Positions 8,955-17,556 of a stretch of DNA of 64,000 nt are shown one piece after another. Origin of the DNA: an uncultured Prevotellaceae bacterium (GTDB lineage Bacteria; Bacteroidota; Bacteroidia; Bacteroidales; Bacteroidaceae); NCBI GenBank assembly GCA_946406435.1, contig CAMJKP010000011.1, forward strand, positions 1 through 64,000, given 5' to 3'. A program made the translations under genes and the position numbers. The notes beneath the pieces are model-generated. The model did no database searches. It saw nothing but the letters and a program-made list of their open reading frames with translations, and was not told where the DNA came from. Each line of letters begins with the position of its first letter. Within the stretch, counting starts at the first letter, position 1.

Positions 8955-11627
8955 ATGAACAAACTAACATTTTTGTTTTTCTCAGCTCTTGTTTTTCCTT
9001 TGACAATGATGGCCCAGGCATGGGACGACGCTAAGTATAAAGCCATTGAGGCAAGCATTGTTGCGCCCCAATTCGCCGATGCGGAGTTCGACATCACAGC
9101 CACAGGCATCACAACGGCTTCTACCCCAAAGGAGATTCAGACAGCCATCAATAGCACTATCGACAAATGCTCCGAGGCTGGTGGCGGAAAGGTCATAATC
9201 CCTCCTGGAACATGGAAGACAGGCGCTATTACCCTGAAAAGCAACGTCAACCTTGTAGTCAAGGCTGGTGCCACCCTACTCTTCGCATACGCCCCGTTCC
9301 TCTACCCGCTGGTGAAAACCCGTTGGGAAGGTCTCGACATAATGAACTACTCACCATGTATCTATGCCTATCAGGCAAAGAATGTTGCCATTACAGGCGA
9401 CGGTATCATCGACGGAAACGGCACAAAGGACACATGGTGGAAATGGTGCGGAGCTGCGAAATACGGCTATGACGCGAACACGCTCCAGAGCCAGTCTAAC
9501 GAATATGCAGGCAAGAACGCGCAATACAAGCAGGTGGATGAAAATGGGAAAGTGCTAAGCAACCGCAACACCCTCCTTTGGATGGCCGACAACAACATCC
9601 CTACAGAAGAGCGCGTGTTCGGAATCGGTTGCGGTATGCGTCCGCAGCTCGTCAATTTCTATGAGTGTGAGAACGTGCTCGTTGACGGCGTCATCTTCCT
9701 CCGCTCTCCTTTCTGGGTTATCCATCCTGTATTGAGCAAGAACGTCATAGTGCGCCGCTGTAAGATAATCAACGACGGACCTAACGGCGACGGATGCGAC
9801 CCTGAGTCATGCGAGAACGTGCTCATCGAGAAGTGCATCTTCAACACAGGCGACGACTGCATCGCTATCAAGTCTGGCCGTAACGGCGACGGACGACGCA
9901 CTCCACGTCCTTCAAAGAACATCATCATCCGTGGCTGTACCATGGAGGACGGACATGGCGGCGTGGTTATCGGCTCTGAGATAAGCGCAGGCGTTCAGAA
10001 CGTGTTTGCCGAGGACTGCCGTATGGACTCCCCTAACCTCGACCGAGTACTGCGTATCAAGACAAACACATGCCGAGGCGGAGTGACCGACGGCATCTAC
10101 ATGCGTAACGTAACCGTAGGACAATGCCGCGAGGCCGTACTGCGCATCAACCTCCAGTACGAGCCAAAGGAGAAATCAAAGCGCGGCTTTATACCTGTGG
10201 TGCAGAATATCTACATGGAGAACGTGACCTGCAAGAAGTCAAAATACGGCATCCTGCTCAACGGACTTGAGGACACCGTGGCTATCAATAACATCAGCCT
10301 GAAGAACTGCACCTTCAACGGAGTAACCGACAAGCCTATTCAGAAGACAGGAAAAGTAGGCTCTAAGCTGAAGTTCAGCAAACTCATAATAAACGACAAG
10401 CTCATACTCGCCAAGGCACCATACAAGCACTACTCCGAGTGGATGACATGGAGCGAGATGAAGCGAGTAAGACATCCGTTCTACCTCGACTTCACCGACG
10501 AGGCTACAGAGCCTAACGGCAAGTGGTCATACGCAGTAGGCATCGAGCTTGAGAGTATGCTCGACACATGGCGTGCCTATCAGAGTGCCGACGTGCTCAA
10601 ATACCTCAAGGAATACCCTGCCCGAATGATTGACGAGGAGGGAAACATCAAAGGCTACAAGCAGTCGGACTATAGCCTCGACGACGTGCGCCCGGCACGC
10701 TTCATCCTGCGCATGAACCGACTCTTCCTCGGCGATAACGAGGTAAGAACCTACGGCACGGAGAAAGCCGTTGCAAATGTTTTTGCACAGATGCAGTCAC
10801 ACCCTCGCACCACTACGGGTAAGGACGGACGCGGAGTCTTCTGGCACAAGAACATATACCCTAATCAAGTATGGCTCGACGGCCTCTACATGGGACTTCC
10901 ATACTTCACCATGATTGCCAGCGAGATGGAGGAAAAAGACGAGAAGAACGTTGCAAAGCAGGTCTATGACGATGTTGTAAACCAGATTGCAATAACATTC
11001 GAGAAGACATACGACGAGAAGACAGGCCTCTGGAAACATGGCTGGGACGAGAAGAAATCACTCTTCTGGGCCGACAAGACCACAGGACTCAGCCAGCACT
11101 CATGGTCACGCGCCATCGGCTGGTTCGCCATGGCTATGGTAGAGGTGCTCGACGAGCTTCCTGAGAACTACGAGCGCAGCAAGGAAGTGAAGGACATGCT
11201 CCAGAAGGTCATGACCGCCGTGGTTAAGTATCAGGACCCAAAGACAGGCGTATGGTACGATGTCATGGACGTTAAGGACCCTAAGAACTACCTCGAATCA
11301 ACAGCCTCATGTATGTTCTCATACGTGCTTCTGAAGGGCTCACGCCTCGGCTACATCGACGCCTCATTCAAGCAGGCAGGCGTAAAGGCATACGACGGCA
11401 TCATCAACGAGTTCATCAAGATCAACACCGACAAGACCATCTCCCTCACCAAGTGCTGCTCAGTAAGCGGTCTCGGTCCTGAGGACAACCCAAATCGTGA
11501 CGGCTCATTCGAGTACTACCTGTCAGAGCCTATCCGCGACAACGACGCCAAGGGCATCGCACCATTCATCTGGGCAAGTCTCGAAATGGAGCGCGACAAG
11601 GCAGAAACCGTCAAGCTCGGGTATTAG
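8955..11627 (+). CDS. GH28-GH105 bifunctional pectin/rhamnogalacturonan hydrolase
   Basis: An 890-residue secreted fusion of two glycoside hydrolases. A signal peptide ends near MMAQA (~22). Residues ~55-480 are a GH28 polygalacturonase beta-helix with NGDGCD (~276), GDDC (~297), GHGG (~334) and RIKT (~365) at the catalytic positions. Residues ~540-890 are a GH105 unsaturated uronyl hydrolase with WLDGLYMG (~639), a WSRAIGWFAMAM segment and a terminal GSFEYYLSEP. The pairing would let one protein cut a galacturonan-containing backbone and remove unsaturated uronic ends left by lyases, such as the PL1 enzyme at 59384. No regulator or SusCD pair is adjacent in the same direction. Exact substrate (homogalacturonan or rhamnogalacturonan) cannot be read from sequence alone. 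Confidence 0.9.
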   Translation: MNKLTFLFFSALVFPLTMMAQAWDDAKYKAIEASIVAPQFADAEFDITATGITTASTPKEIQTAINSTIDKCSEAGGGKVIIPPGTWKTGAITLKSNVNLVVKAGATLLFAYAPFLYPLVKTRWEGLDIMNYSPCIYAYQAKNVAITGDGIIDGNGTKDTWWKWCGAAKYGYDANTLQSQSNEYAGKNAQYKQVDENGKVLSNRNTLLWMADNNIPTEERVFGIGCGMRPQLVNFYECENVLVDGVIFLRSPFWVIHPVLSKNVIVRRCKIINDGPNGDGCDPESCENVLIEKCIFNTGDDCIAIKSGRNGDGRRTPRPSKNIIIRGCTMEDGHGGVVIGSEISAGVQNVFAEDCRMDSPNLDRVLRIKTNTCRGGVTDGIYMRNVTVGQCREAVLRINLQYEPKEKSKRGFIPVVQNIYMENVTCKKSKYGILLNGLEDTVAINNISLKNCTFNGVTDKPIQKTGKVGSKLKFSKLIINDKLILAKAPYKHYSEWMTWSEMKRVRHPFYLDFTDEATEPNGKWSYAVGIELESMLDTWRAYQSADVLKYLKEYPARMIDEEGNIKGYKQSDYSLDDVRPARFILRMNRLFLGDNEVRTYGTEKAVANVFAQMQSHPRTTTGKDGRGVFWHKNIYPNQVWLDGLYMGLPYFTMIASEMEEKDEKNVAKQVYDDVVNQIAITFEKTYDEKTGLWKHGWDEKKSLFWADKTTGLSQHSWSRAIGWFAMAMVEVLDELPENYERSKEVKDMLQKVMTAVVKYQDPKTGVWYDVMDVKDPKNYLESTASCMFSYVLLKGSRLGYIDASFKQAGVKAYDGIINEFIKINTDKTISLTKCCSVSGLGPEDNPNRDGSFEYYLSEPIRDNDAKGIAPFIWASLEMERDKAETVKLGY

Positions 11628-11628
11628 G

Positions 11629-11662
11629 ACCCCTTCCCCGCTCCCCCGTAATGGGGAGAGCC
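11629..11662. repeat. CCCC-GGGG palindromic intergenic repeat
   Basis: One copy of a recurring palindrome of the form CCCCTTCCCCGCTCCC ... GGGGAGAGCC between the pectinase stop and the next lipoprotein. Similar copies lie throughout the SusCD operon. Confidence 0.6.
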
Positions 11663-11696
11663 TAAAGAAAAGTGAAGAATAACAAATAACGGAAAT

Positions 11697-12119
11697 ATGA
11701 GATTCAAACATATCTTTACGACAATACTTGCCGCCCTTTCTCTCACATCGTGCGGCGATATTATAGAACCAGACGGGAAATGGGATCCTATGGTTTGGAA
11801 AGCAGAGGTGAAAACGACTAAGCACGATGATGCGTATAGCGTTCCCGCAACAGGAGGCGAGCTCATTTTCTCATGTAAGAACTATTCCAAGCCATGGATT
11901 GCCGACGCCTTGACGAGTGAGCAGCTCTATTCCACTCCCGATGAACAGCTCAATTATAACACAATAACCGCAGAATGGTTCAAGGCAGAGGTTAAAGACA
12001 ACATCCTCACGGTCACTTTCGACAGCAATCAGACGACAGAGGAACGCCCTCTCAAACTGACCGTCACAGCCGGTGACATCTTCTACACCTTCACGTTCCT
12101 GCAATCAGCAAGCAAATAA
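11697..12119 (+). CDS. Small BACON-like lipoprotein
   Basis: A 140-residue lipoprotein with a lipobox at LSLTSC (Cys ~18). The mature part looks like one Ig-like BACON domain: a segment with VPATGGELIFSCKNYS, then YNTITAEWFKAEVKDNILTVTFDSN, ending in FYTFTFLQSASK. BACON domains are thought to bind carbohydrate or spacer-mount surface enzymes. It lies 70 bp after the pectinase on the same strand with a terminator beyond it, so co-transcription is likely. A specific ligand cannot be named. Confidence 0.7.
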   Translation: MRFKHIFTTILAALSLTSCGDIIEPDGKWDPMVWKAEVKTTKHDDAYSVPATGGELIFSCKNYSKPWIADALTSEQLYSTPDEQLNYNTITAEWFKAEVKDNILTVTFDSNQTTEERPLKLTVTAGDIFYTFTFLQSASK

Positions 12120-12123
12120 CATA

Positions 12124-12165
12124 AAAACAGCCTATCCCAATTAATCAGAATAGGCTGTTTTATTT
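12124..12165 (+). terminator. Intrinsic terminator of the pectinase transcript
   Basis: AAAACAGCCTAT pairs with ATAGGCTGTTTT over a 14-nt loop, ending in a T-rich stretch. It sits immediately after the lipoprotein stop. Confidence 0.8.
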
Positions 12166-12180
12166 ACATGCAGATTACAA

Positions 12181-12260
12181 CTTTCTGCAACTCCCATGTA
12201 ACTCCTATGTAAGTCCCATGTGACTCCCATGTAACTCCCATTTTCCTTCTATGTAATGTC
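12181..12260. repeat. Tandem ~12-bp CTCCCATGTAA repeats
   Basis: Five to six degenerate copies of a dodecamer around ACTCCCATGTAA. A related array is at 38983-39030 and single units occur near 30090. It is probably a non-coding expansion. Confidence 0.65.
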
Positions 12261-12419
12261 CGTTCAATAGCAGACGTATAGCGGTGTTAGAGCGAAGGAA
12301 TAGCGAAGGAGAAGCCTATAATCTTTGGCTTTATCATTTTTGCAAAAAAGTTTTTTTTTCAGAACGCTTACCCACCAGTCAAATGTTCATGTTGTTTGTA
12401 CGCGAAGTTAGATGGACGC

Positions 12420-12542
12420 TTAATATGCACAACGCCACCAGAAACGATGTCCACATTCTAAACACTCAGCTGTACCATCAGCATATTCAACAACATCTTC
12501 ACTCCCACAACAAGGGCAAATTCCTGATTCAATTGGTTTCAT
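12420..12542 (-). CDS. Small zinc-ribbon protein (40 aa)
   Basis: A 40-residue open frame beginning MKPIESGICPCCGSEDVVEY, followed by CLECGHRFWW. Two CxxC pairs (Cys9/Cys12 counted as CPCC, and CLEC) form a classic zinc ribbon with a WW-containing tail. ATG at 12542 is preceded by a good promoter at 12592-12622 and a leader of about 45 nt, and nothing else is encoded on that strand here. Small zinc ribbons of this kind may bind nucleic acid or protein; no partner is apparent. The Cys pattern is unlikely to arise by chance. Confidence 0.75.
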   Translation of the reverse strand: MKPIESGICPCCGSEDVVEYADGTAECLECGHRFWWRCAY

Positions 12543-12591
12543 AGTCTTATATAGGTTAAATTGTTTATAAATGTATTTTTACTAACACAAG

Positions 12592-12622
12592 CAAAAATAC
12601 AAACAAAAAGCGATATTTCCAA
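12592..12622 (-). promoter_or_regulatory. Promoter of the zinc-ribbon gene
   Basis: On the minus strand TTG (12620-12622) precedes TATTTTTG (12592-12599) by exactly 20 bp. Confidence 0.6.
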
Positions 12623-12708
12623 GAGAAAATGTAAAAATCTTAGGCTTGTGCTCAAAAAACATGGATTTCTACAAAAGAATTCATATTTATAGTAATTATA
12701 ATGAAATT

Positions 12709-12743
12709 CCTCCTCCGTTTCGCTATGATGCTGACGGAGGAGG
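12709..12743 (-). terminator. Hairpin ending the SusCD operon
   Basis: CCTCCTCCGT and ACGGAGGAGG pair over a 15-nt loop just after the TonB receptor stop. The following T-run (AATTTC) is weak, so termination may be partial. Confidence 0.6.
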
Positions 12744-12752
12744 ATAATGTTT

Positions 12753-14858
12753 TTACAATCCGAACTTGATCTTTGCACCTATGCGGCACCAGAGACCGGG
12801 CTGGGGGATGGTGGCGTAGTCGTAGTATTTCTTGTCGAAGAGATTCGTGGCGTCAAGATATACAGACCAGCGGGGGGCATCCCACGAGAGACGGGCATCG
12901 GTGATGGCATAGGATGGATTATCACGACCTACACGGTCTTGCCATCGCCATGAGAGACTGAGGTTGAGGCGTTTCCATAGCCTTCCGTCAGCACTCAACA
13001 CGACCTTGTGACGGAGGTAGTCCATTGCGTATTTGCTGCTGATGACCGTTACGTCGTACTCGGAATCCTCGTTGATGTAGCTGTATTTCGCCGATAGCTT
13101 ACGCAGAGGGCACGCCTCGCTCCATAGCTCTTGCGGAAGGATTTGGAAGTTTAGCTCATAGCCTTTGTTATCGAGCGCGAAGTTGACAGAATGGTAAGTG
13201 CCATCTGTTTCTCCTGTAATAGCATCCGAGTATGTTACCCAGTCTATCATATCAGTCTTGTGCGAATAGAAGAGCTGTGCCTCTGCCATGAAGCCGTTGG
13301 CGCGGTATTGCGCTCCGAGCTGGTAGTCGGTTGTCTTCTCGGGCTTCAGGTTGCTGTTGCCCTCGATGTTTGCTCCGCTATAATACAGGTCGGTGAAGGT
13401 TGGCATTCGGAGAGCCATGTTCCATGAGGCGTAGAGCTTCCACGCTTCGGTTGGGCGGTAGCTGATGTCGATGCCCGGATAGACGCGCCACTTGGTGTCG
13501 AGACCGTCGTTCATGTTCGCCAGAAGTCCGAGGGAAACGGTGAGGTCGCGAAGGAGGATGTCGTGCTCAAGGAATGCGGAGAGGTTAGTTCGCGTGTCCT
13601 TGTATTTGTAGAGCTTGTCGGCTTCGGCATCGTGTCCGCCAGTCTTTTCCCAGTCGGATTCGGGCATTGGCTTGCCGAGTTTCGTGCTCTTGATGCCCTC
13701 GCCACGCACTTCTAAGCCGAGGGATGTCTTGCCGAGAGGGGAGGAGAACCATGCGTTGAGCGATGCGCCTCGGGAATCGACCTTGTGGAAGTTCTCGCCT
13801 GCGGGGTTGTCCTTATGCCATTGGTAATGGTCGAACCAGCGGTTCCAGTAGAGCTGTGGGGCGAGGTGTACGGCTCCAAGCTTTATGTCGGCGTTGAGGG
13901 CAGCCATCAGTCGCTCGTTGCTCTCCCATTGATCGGTGGAGGAAGCGCCGTAGAACGTGTTGGCGGCGTAGGGCTTGTAGCTGTAGCCGAGCAGGGCGTT
14001 TACAATGGCGTTATCGCCAATCTGGGCGCTAACGTGGTAGAAGAGGCGCGAGGAGGTGAAATTGCTGTTGGGCGTGGCTCCGTCGGTGCGCGTGTAGCCG
14101 CCAGAGAGGGCGTGGTGCGTAGGGCCAAAGGACTTGGCGAGGGACGCGTTCGCGTGGGCGTAGCCGTATTGGCCAGTAGAGACAGAAAGAAGGCCCTCTA
14201 AATCTCCCTGCATAGGGAGACTTTCTTGCGTTCCGGCTCTCTCCCTACGCAGGGAGAGCGGGGAGAGGGTCTGGCAGGTCACAATATTTATCACGCCATT
14301 AAATGCGCTGGTGCCATAGACACGCGCGGCAGGTCCTTCGAGCACTTCTATGCGCTCGATGTCTTCTGGAGAAACGGGAAAATCGGCTGATAAATGACCG
14401 GTGTGAGGTGAGGAGATGTTGACACCATTCAACAGAATGGTAATCTGGTCAAAATTTCCTCCACGCACGGAGATGTCCGTCTGTACACCAAAGCCACCAC
14501 GCTGACGGACATCGACGCCGGTAGCTAATTTTAAAATGTCGTTGATACTCTCTGCCGCCGCACGATGAATATCCTCTCGTGTGATGACAGACACGATCTT
14601 TGCTGACTCTGCGAGAGTCAACGGAGCGCGAGAGCCGGTGACGACCACCTCTTCGAGCTTCAGTTCTGAGCGCTGGAGCGAGTCGCCGGTTGCCTCGGTG
14701 TTGACGCTGATACCGTCTGCCTTTGCATGGGAGAGGGTTGCAACGCTGAGGGTTCCGATAAGCACCTCACGTCCCATAACAGAGAAGAGGGCATAGCCCT
14801 TGTGTGAGAAATGCTTGAATCGCAATGCCTTGCGCTCACAGAAAAGTTTCTGTTGCAT
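12753..14858 (-). CDS. TonB-dependent outer-membrane receptor, BtuB-like
   Basis: A 701-residue TonB-dependent receptor. It starts with an extended signal region (ERKALRFKHFSHKGYALF...) of a type I associate with Bacteroidota TonB receptors, then a TonB-box/plug start EEVVVTGSRAPLTLAE, the plug domain to ~residue 200 (VRGGNFDQITILLNGV, EVLEGPAARVYGTSAFNGVI) and a beta barrel ending in WCRIGAKIKFGL. It is the last gene of the SusC operon. An insertion of about 25 residues at the plug-barrel junction (SPLSLRRERAGTQESLPMQG) is encoded by an intergenic-type palindrome (14194-14269). The transported ligand is unknown; cobalamin-receptor similarity is only at family level and no B12 riboswitch is seen. 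Confidence 0.85.
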   Translation of the reverse strand: MQQKLFCERKALRFKHFSHKGYALFSVMGREVLIGTLSVATLSHAKADGISVNTEATGDSLQRSELKLEEVVVTGSRAPLTLAESAKIVSVITREDIHRAAAESINDILKLATGVDVRQRGGFGVQTDISVRGGNFDQITILLNGVNISSPHTGHLSADFPVSPEDIERIEVLEGPAARVYGTSAFNGVINIVTCQTLSPLSLRRERAGTQESLPMQGDLEGLLSVSTGQYGYAHANASLAKSFGPTHHALSGGYTRTDGATPNSNFTSSRLFYHVSAQIGDNAIVNALLGYSYKPYAANTFYGASSTDQWESNERLMAALNADIKLGAVHLAPQLYWNRWFDHYQWHKDNPAGENFHKVDSRGASLNAWFSSPLGKTSLGLEVRGEGIKSTKLGKPMPESDWEKTGGHDAEADKLYKYKDTRTNLSAFLEHDILLRDLTVSLGLLANMNDGLDTKWRVYPGIDISYRPTEAWKLYASWNMALRMPTFTDLYYSGANIEGNSNLKPEKTTDYQLGAQYRANGFMAEAQLFYSHKTDMIDWVTYSDAITGETDGTYHSVNFALDNKGYELNFQILPQELWSEACPLRKLSAKYSYINEDSEYDVTVISSKYAMDYLRHKVVLSADGRLWKRLNLSLSWRWQDRVGRDNPSYAITDARLSWDAPRWSVYLDATNLFDKKYYDYATIPQPGLWCRIGAKIKFGL
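14194..14269. repeat. Palindromic repeat inside the TonB receptor gene
   Basis: Two consecutive palindromes (CTCCCTGCATAGGGAG and CTCTCCCTACGCAGGGAGAG with flanks) match the family found between genes of this operon, here read in frame within the receptor. Confidence 0.75.
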
Positions 14859-14903
14859 CTGTTTTGTTAGAAATTAATTAATAAAAATAAAATAAAAAAC
14901 AAT

Positions 14904-14927
14904 CCCTAACCCCAACTGGGGTTAGGG
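14904..14927. repeat. CCCTAACCCC hairpin between operon genes
   Basis: A perfect 10-bp stem CCCTAACCCC/GGGGTTAGGG with a 4-nt loop, in the 87-bp spacer between the BACON lipoprotein and the TonB receptor. It could stabilise the upstream mRNA or lower expression of the receptor. Confidence 0.7.
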
Positions 14928-14945
14928 AGTTATATGCTGTTTATA

Positions 14946-16049
14946 TTATTTCAGCAGATATGGGTAATGCAGAATACTGAAGATTCCAACGTCATTGCCC
15001 TTGGCGTCGTAGGCATGGAAGATGAGCGTTGTTGCAGCCAATCCACTGCCCCATGAGCCGTTGTCCTCGAACTCAAGGTATGTTACCTTGTCCTCATCAT
15101 AGTAACGGAATGTTCCTGATACGCTAACATTTTCGTTTACCGTCATCTCATCGTTCTTGAGGTCATAGAACTTGGTAACGATGAGGTAATCCTTATACTT
15201 ACCAATCAACTGGCCAGCGTTCATCTTGATAGTGAGGGTTTTCTCGTCAAAGGTGACAGGGACGATGAATCCGTAGTCGCTGAGAACGAGAGCATATGAT
15301 GTAATGCCAGCGGTATCGGTTGATGCCACGAACTCAGCGTTGAGGGCATCTTCCTCGCCCTTGCTATTATAGAAGCCTAACATCATCTCTCCGAGAAGGT
15401 CCTTCTCAAGATCACATTGCTGAACGAAGATTGAATCCTTGGTTGAACCTGCCTCGTAGTAGATATAACCGCTACGGATGTGGCCTGTTGCGTTTTCAGC
15501 AACGCCTACAGAGAGTACTCCGTCCTTAGCCTTGCAGGTGATCCAGTCATCCTGAGTATAGCAGTTGAGTTCAAGGTTTGTTACGTATGGAATCTGGAGG
15601 TCAGCCTTCTCGTCGTTGAGATAAATATTCTGTGCCTCGACTGATACGATAGCACCTTTCTGAATGACAGCAACCTCGGTAACGTCGCTTCCACTCTTGA
15701 TGACAATCTTACCGCTACGATATTCAAGACCTGTATTGTCGGTGGTCTTCACGGTGATGGTCTTACCGCTTACAGAGGTAGTAAACCAGTCGGTTGAAGC
15801 AGTTACATCGATAGCAGATGGAGCATCTACAACGATAGTACCCTCGGATGCCTTAACCGGCATGTCAGAAACATTCTGGCTAACGATCTTGATGGAATTG
15901 GTGAGGAGATACTCACCTTCGCTACTATCGTTACAAGATGTAAGGCAGAGGAGGGATATCAACAAGAACAAGAACCCCTTTCCCGCCTTGCGGGCACCCT
16001 TTCCCCATGAAGGAGCAAGGGAATAGTATAGATGATTAATATTTTTCAT
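14946..16049 (-). CDS. BACON-domain lipoprotein of the SusCD operon
   Basis: A 367-residue lipoprotein (lipobox LLCLTSC). After the Cys come two BACON-like Ig domains: one ending in VIVIQKG-type sequence (EVAVIQKGAIVS) and a second ending DSIFVQQCDLEK, followed by a ~150-residue C-terminal domain of unknown family that ends HYPYLLK. The start is taken at ATG 16049; a GTG nine codons upstream is also in frame. The n-region of the signal peptide contains SLAPSWGKGARKAGKG, encoded by a palindromic intergenic repeat (15975-16022). It is probably a surface lipoprotein that serves the neighbouring transporter by binding its ligand or partner. Confidence 0.75.
   Translation of the reverse strand: MKNINHLYYSLAPSWGKGARKAGKGFLFLLISLLCLTSCNDSSEGEYLLTNSIKIVSQNVSDMPVKASEGTIVVDAPSAIDVTASTDWFTTSVSGKTITVKTTDNTGLEYRSGKIVIKSGSDVTEVAVIQKGAIVSVEAQNIYLNDEKADLQIPYVTNLELNCYTQDDWITCKAKDGVLSVGVAENATGHIRSGYIYYEAGSTKDSIFVQQCDLEKDLLGEMMLGFYNSKGEEDALNAEFVASTDTAGITSYALVLSDYGFIVPVTFDEKTLTIKMNAGQLIGKYKDYLIVTKFYDLKNDEMTVNENVSVSGTFRYYDEDKVTYLEFEDNGSWGSGLAATTLIFHAYDAKGNDVGIFSILHYPYLLK
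15975..16022. repeat. Palindromic repeat inside a signal-peptide coding region
   Basis: CCCTTTCCCGCCTTGCGGGC followed by CCCTTTCCCCATGAAGGAG lies within codons of the lipoprotein n-region and is read in frame. Confidence 0.7.
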
Positions 16050-16080
16050 AATTATTATTTTTTGTGGCTTTAGCACTCCG

Positions 16081-16110
16081 TTCCTTCCCCACTCTACGAA
16101 GGGAAGAAAC
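16081..16110. repeat. Intergenic palindrome copy
   Basis: TTCCTTCCCCACTCTACGAAGGGAAG-type copy of the same family, between the DUF4302 and BACON lipoprotein genes. Confidence 0.5.
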
Positions 16111-16125
16111 GAGGTTTAGAGCCTT

Positions 16126-17457
16126 TTAATTATCAAACGGACGTGCGATTTGTTCCTTATATACTGTGAAGTATATCTCTGGATCATCTGTACGAACCAT
16201 CTTAATCCATGTAGGTTGCTTAGGATCATCGGCAGTAAGGGTGTAAGAGAAGCCCTTAGGACCGGTGAGAACACCTATAATATAGTTATAATTCGCATTA
16301 TTGTAATACCATACGCCATCGCCTTCAGCAGTTCCTGCGAAGTAAAGGGTAATGATATCGTCAGTGAGGATATCTGGCTCGATATGCAGAGAACCTGCGT
16401 ATTTACCGCTGACGAATGAGAATGCAAATTTGCCAGAATAGTCGAGGATGTCATTAGGACCAAGAATCATGTAAACAATATCCTCGCCTTCAGCAGCACT
16501 GCCATCCTTTGCCTGATTGAAGTAAGTCATAGCCTTCTCAGAGATAGAACTTGCCTTGAAGAACCAGTTAGCGGTAGTGAGGAACTCGGTAAGAGGCTGT
16601 GGAAGGGCTACGAGAGCAACAGAGTTATCTGTTGGGTTTGACCAGATGCCGTTCTCTGAATAGCTGAAGCCAGTCACGCTCTTGCCCATTACATTCACGG
16701 TGTCCTTGAACTCGAATCCAGAAGTAGTGGTGATGAAAGGCATGTCTATGGTCTCGCCAGTCTCAGGGTCGGTGAACTTGAACACGTTGTTGACACGACG
16801 TGTGAGGATAGAGTCACCATTAATCACAAAAGCGTACTTACCAGACTGCATCTTCTCGCCAATCTTCTTGACAGCGTCAATATATTCATTTGCTGGCAGA
16901 TTGAGGCGATGCATATACATCATAACACCGCTACGCTTGCCCTTGAGGGTGATAAGGTCGTTCTGAACGTCCATGATGATGAACTCGAAGTCGCCATCCT
17001 TTGCCTCATATTCATCAGGTGAAGGTGTAGCGTATGCGTGCATCAATGAGTTATAGGTGTCGAAGCTGAGGATTGGACCGTCATCATTGGTGAGCTTATA
17101 AAGGCTTGTTTCACCCTTTTCTGCATCCTGTGAATAAACGGTAGCCTCAGTACCCTTGAACTGAATTGCATATGCAATACCACCATAGGTAAGCTCACGG
17201 TTTGGATAGTAGTCGAGTCCCCAACCATTCTCATTGCCTGTGAGGGCAGCCTTTGTCTTGTCAAGAACCTCCTGCATTCGCAGAGAAGAAGACTTGTCGA
17301 AAACATCCTCCTGGTCTTTCAGACATGACTGAAGAAATAAGGTAGAAAGGAGGAGAACGAAAGACAACACGGCCTCTCCCCCCGCCCTCCCCCGTAGGGA
17401 GGGAGCCGATCCGACAACGACGGATAGGATATTATGTAGTTTACTATTCTTTTTCAT
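16126..17457 (-). CDS. DUF4302 family lipoprotein
   Basis: A 443-residue lipoprotein with lipobox LFLQSC. The mature protein begins LKDQEDVFDKSSSLR and contains ALTGNENGWGLDYYP and GPILSFDTYNSLMHAYA, which I recognise as DUF4302, a family that accompanies SusC/SusD pairs and the zinc metallohydrolase lipoprotein. Its role is unknown, presumably ligand handling at the cell surface. The n-region of the signal peptide holds GSAPSLRGRAGGEA, encoded by the palindromic repeat at 17371-17407; without it the signal peptide would be of ordinary length. Confidence 0.82.
   Translation of the reverse strand: MKKNSKLHNILSVVVGSAPSLRGRAGGEAVLSFVLLLSTLFLQSCLKDQEDVFDKSSSLRMQEVLDKTKAALTGNENGWGLDYYPNRELTYGGIAYAIQFKGTEATVYSQDAEKGETSLYKLTNDDGPILSFDTYNSLMHAYATPSPDEYEAKDGDFEFIIMDVQNDLITLKGKRSGVMMYMHRLNLPANEYIDAVKKIGEKMQSGKYAFVINGDSILTRRVNNVFKFTDPETGETIDMPFITTTSGFEFKDTVNVMGKSVTGFSYSENGIWSNPTDNSVALVALPQPLTEFLTTANWFFKASSISEKAMTYFNQAKDGSAAEGEDIVYMILGPNDILDYSGKFAFSFVSGKYAGSLHIEPDILTDDIITLYFAGTAEGDGVWYYNNANYNYIIGVLTGPKGFSYTLTADDPKQPTWIKMVRTDDPEIYFTVYKEQIARPFDN
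17371..17407. repeat. Palindromic repeat inside DUF4302 signal peptide
   Basis: GGCCTCTCCCCCCGCCCTCC followed by CCCGTAGGGAGGGAG: same family as the intergenic copy at 17498-17550, but within coding sequence. Confidence 0.75.
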
Positions 17458-17497
17458 AAAATAAAACTTTTTGAGTATTTATTTGTTTGTCGTGAAT

Positions 17498-17550
17498 GGC
17501 CTTTCGCACTCCAACTCCCTCCCTACGGGGGAGGGCAGGGGGAGAGGCCG
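17498..17550. repeat. Intergenic palindrome copy
   Basis: CTCCCTCCCTACGGGGGAGG with flanks, in the spacer between the metallohydrolase and DUF4302 genes. Nearly the same core as the copy inside DUF4302 120 bp away, but inverted. Confidence 0.7.
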
Positions 17551-17556
17551 CAGTTT

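Noticed and set aside
12181..12260. Possible CRISPR-like array
   Set aside because: Units are ~12 bp, contiguous and without spacers; no cas genes in the window.
12284..12544. 86-codon frame on the plus strand
   Set aside because: It is the shadow of the zinc-ribbon gene on the other strand, which has the Cys motif and promoter.
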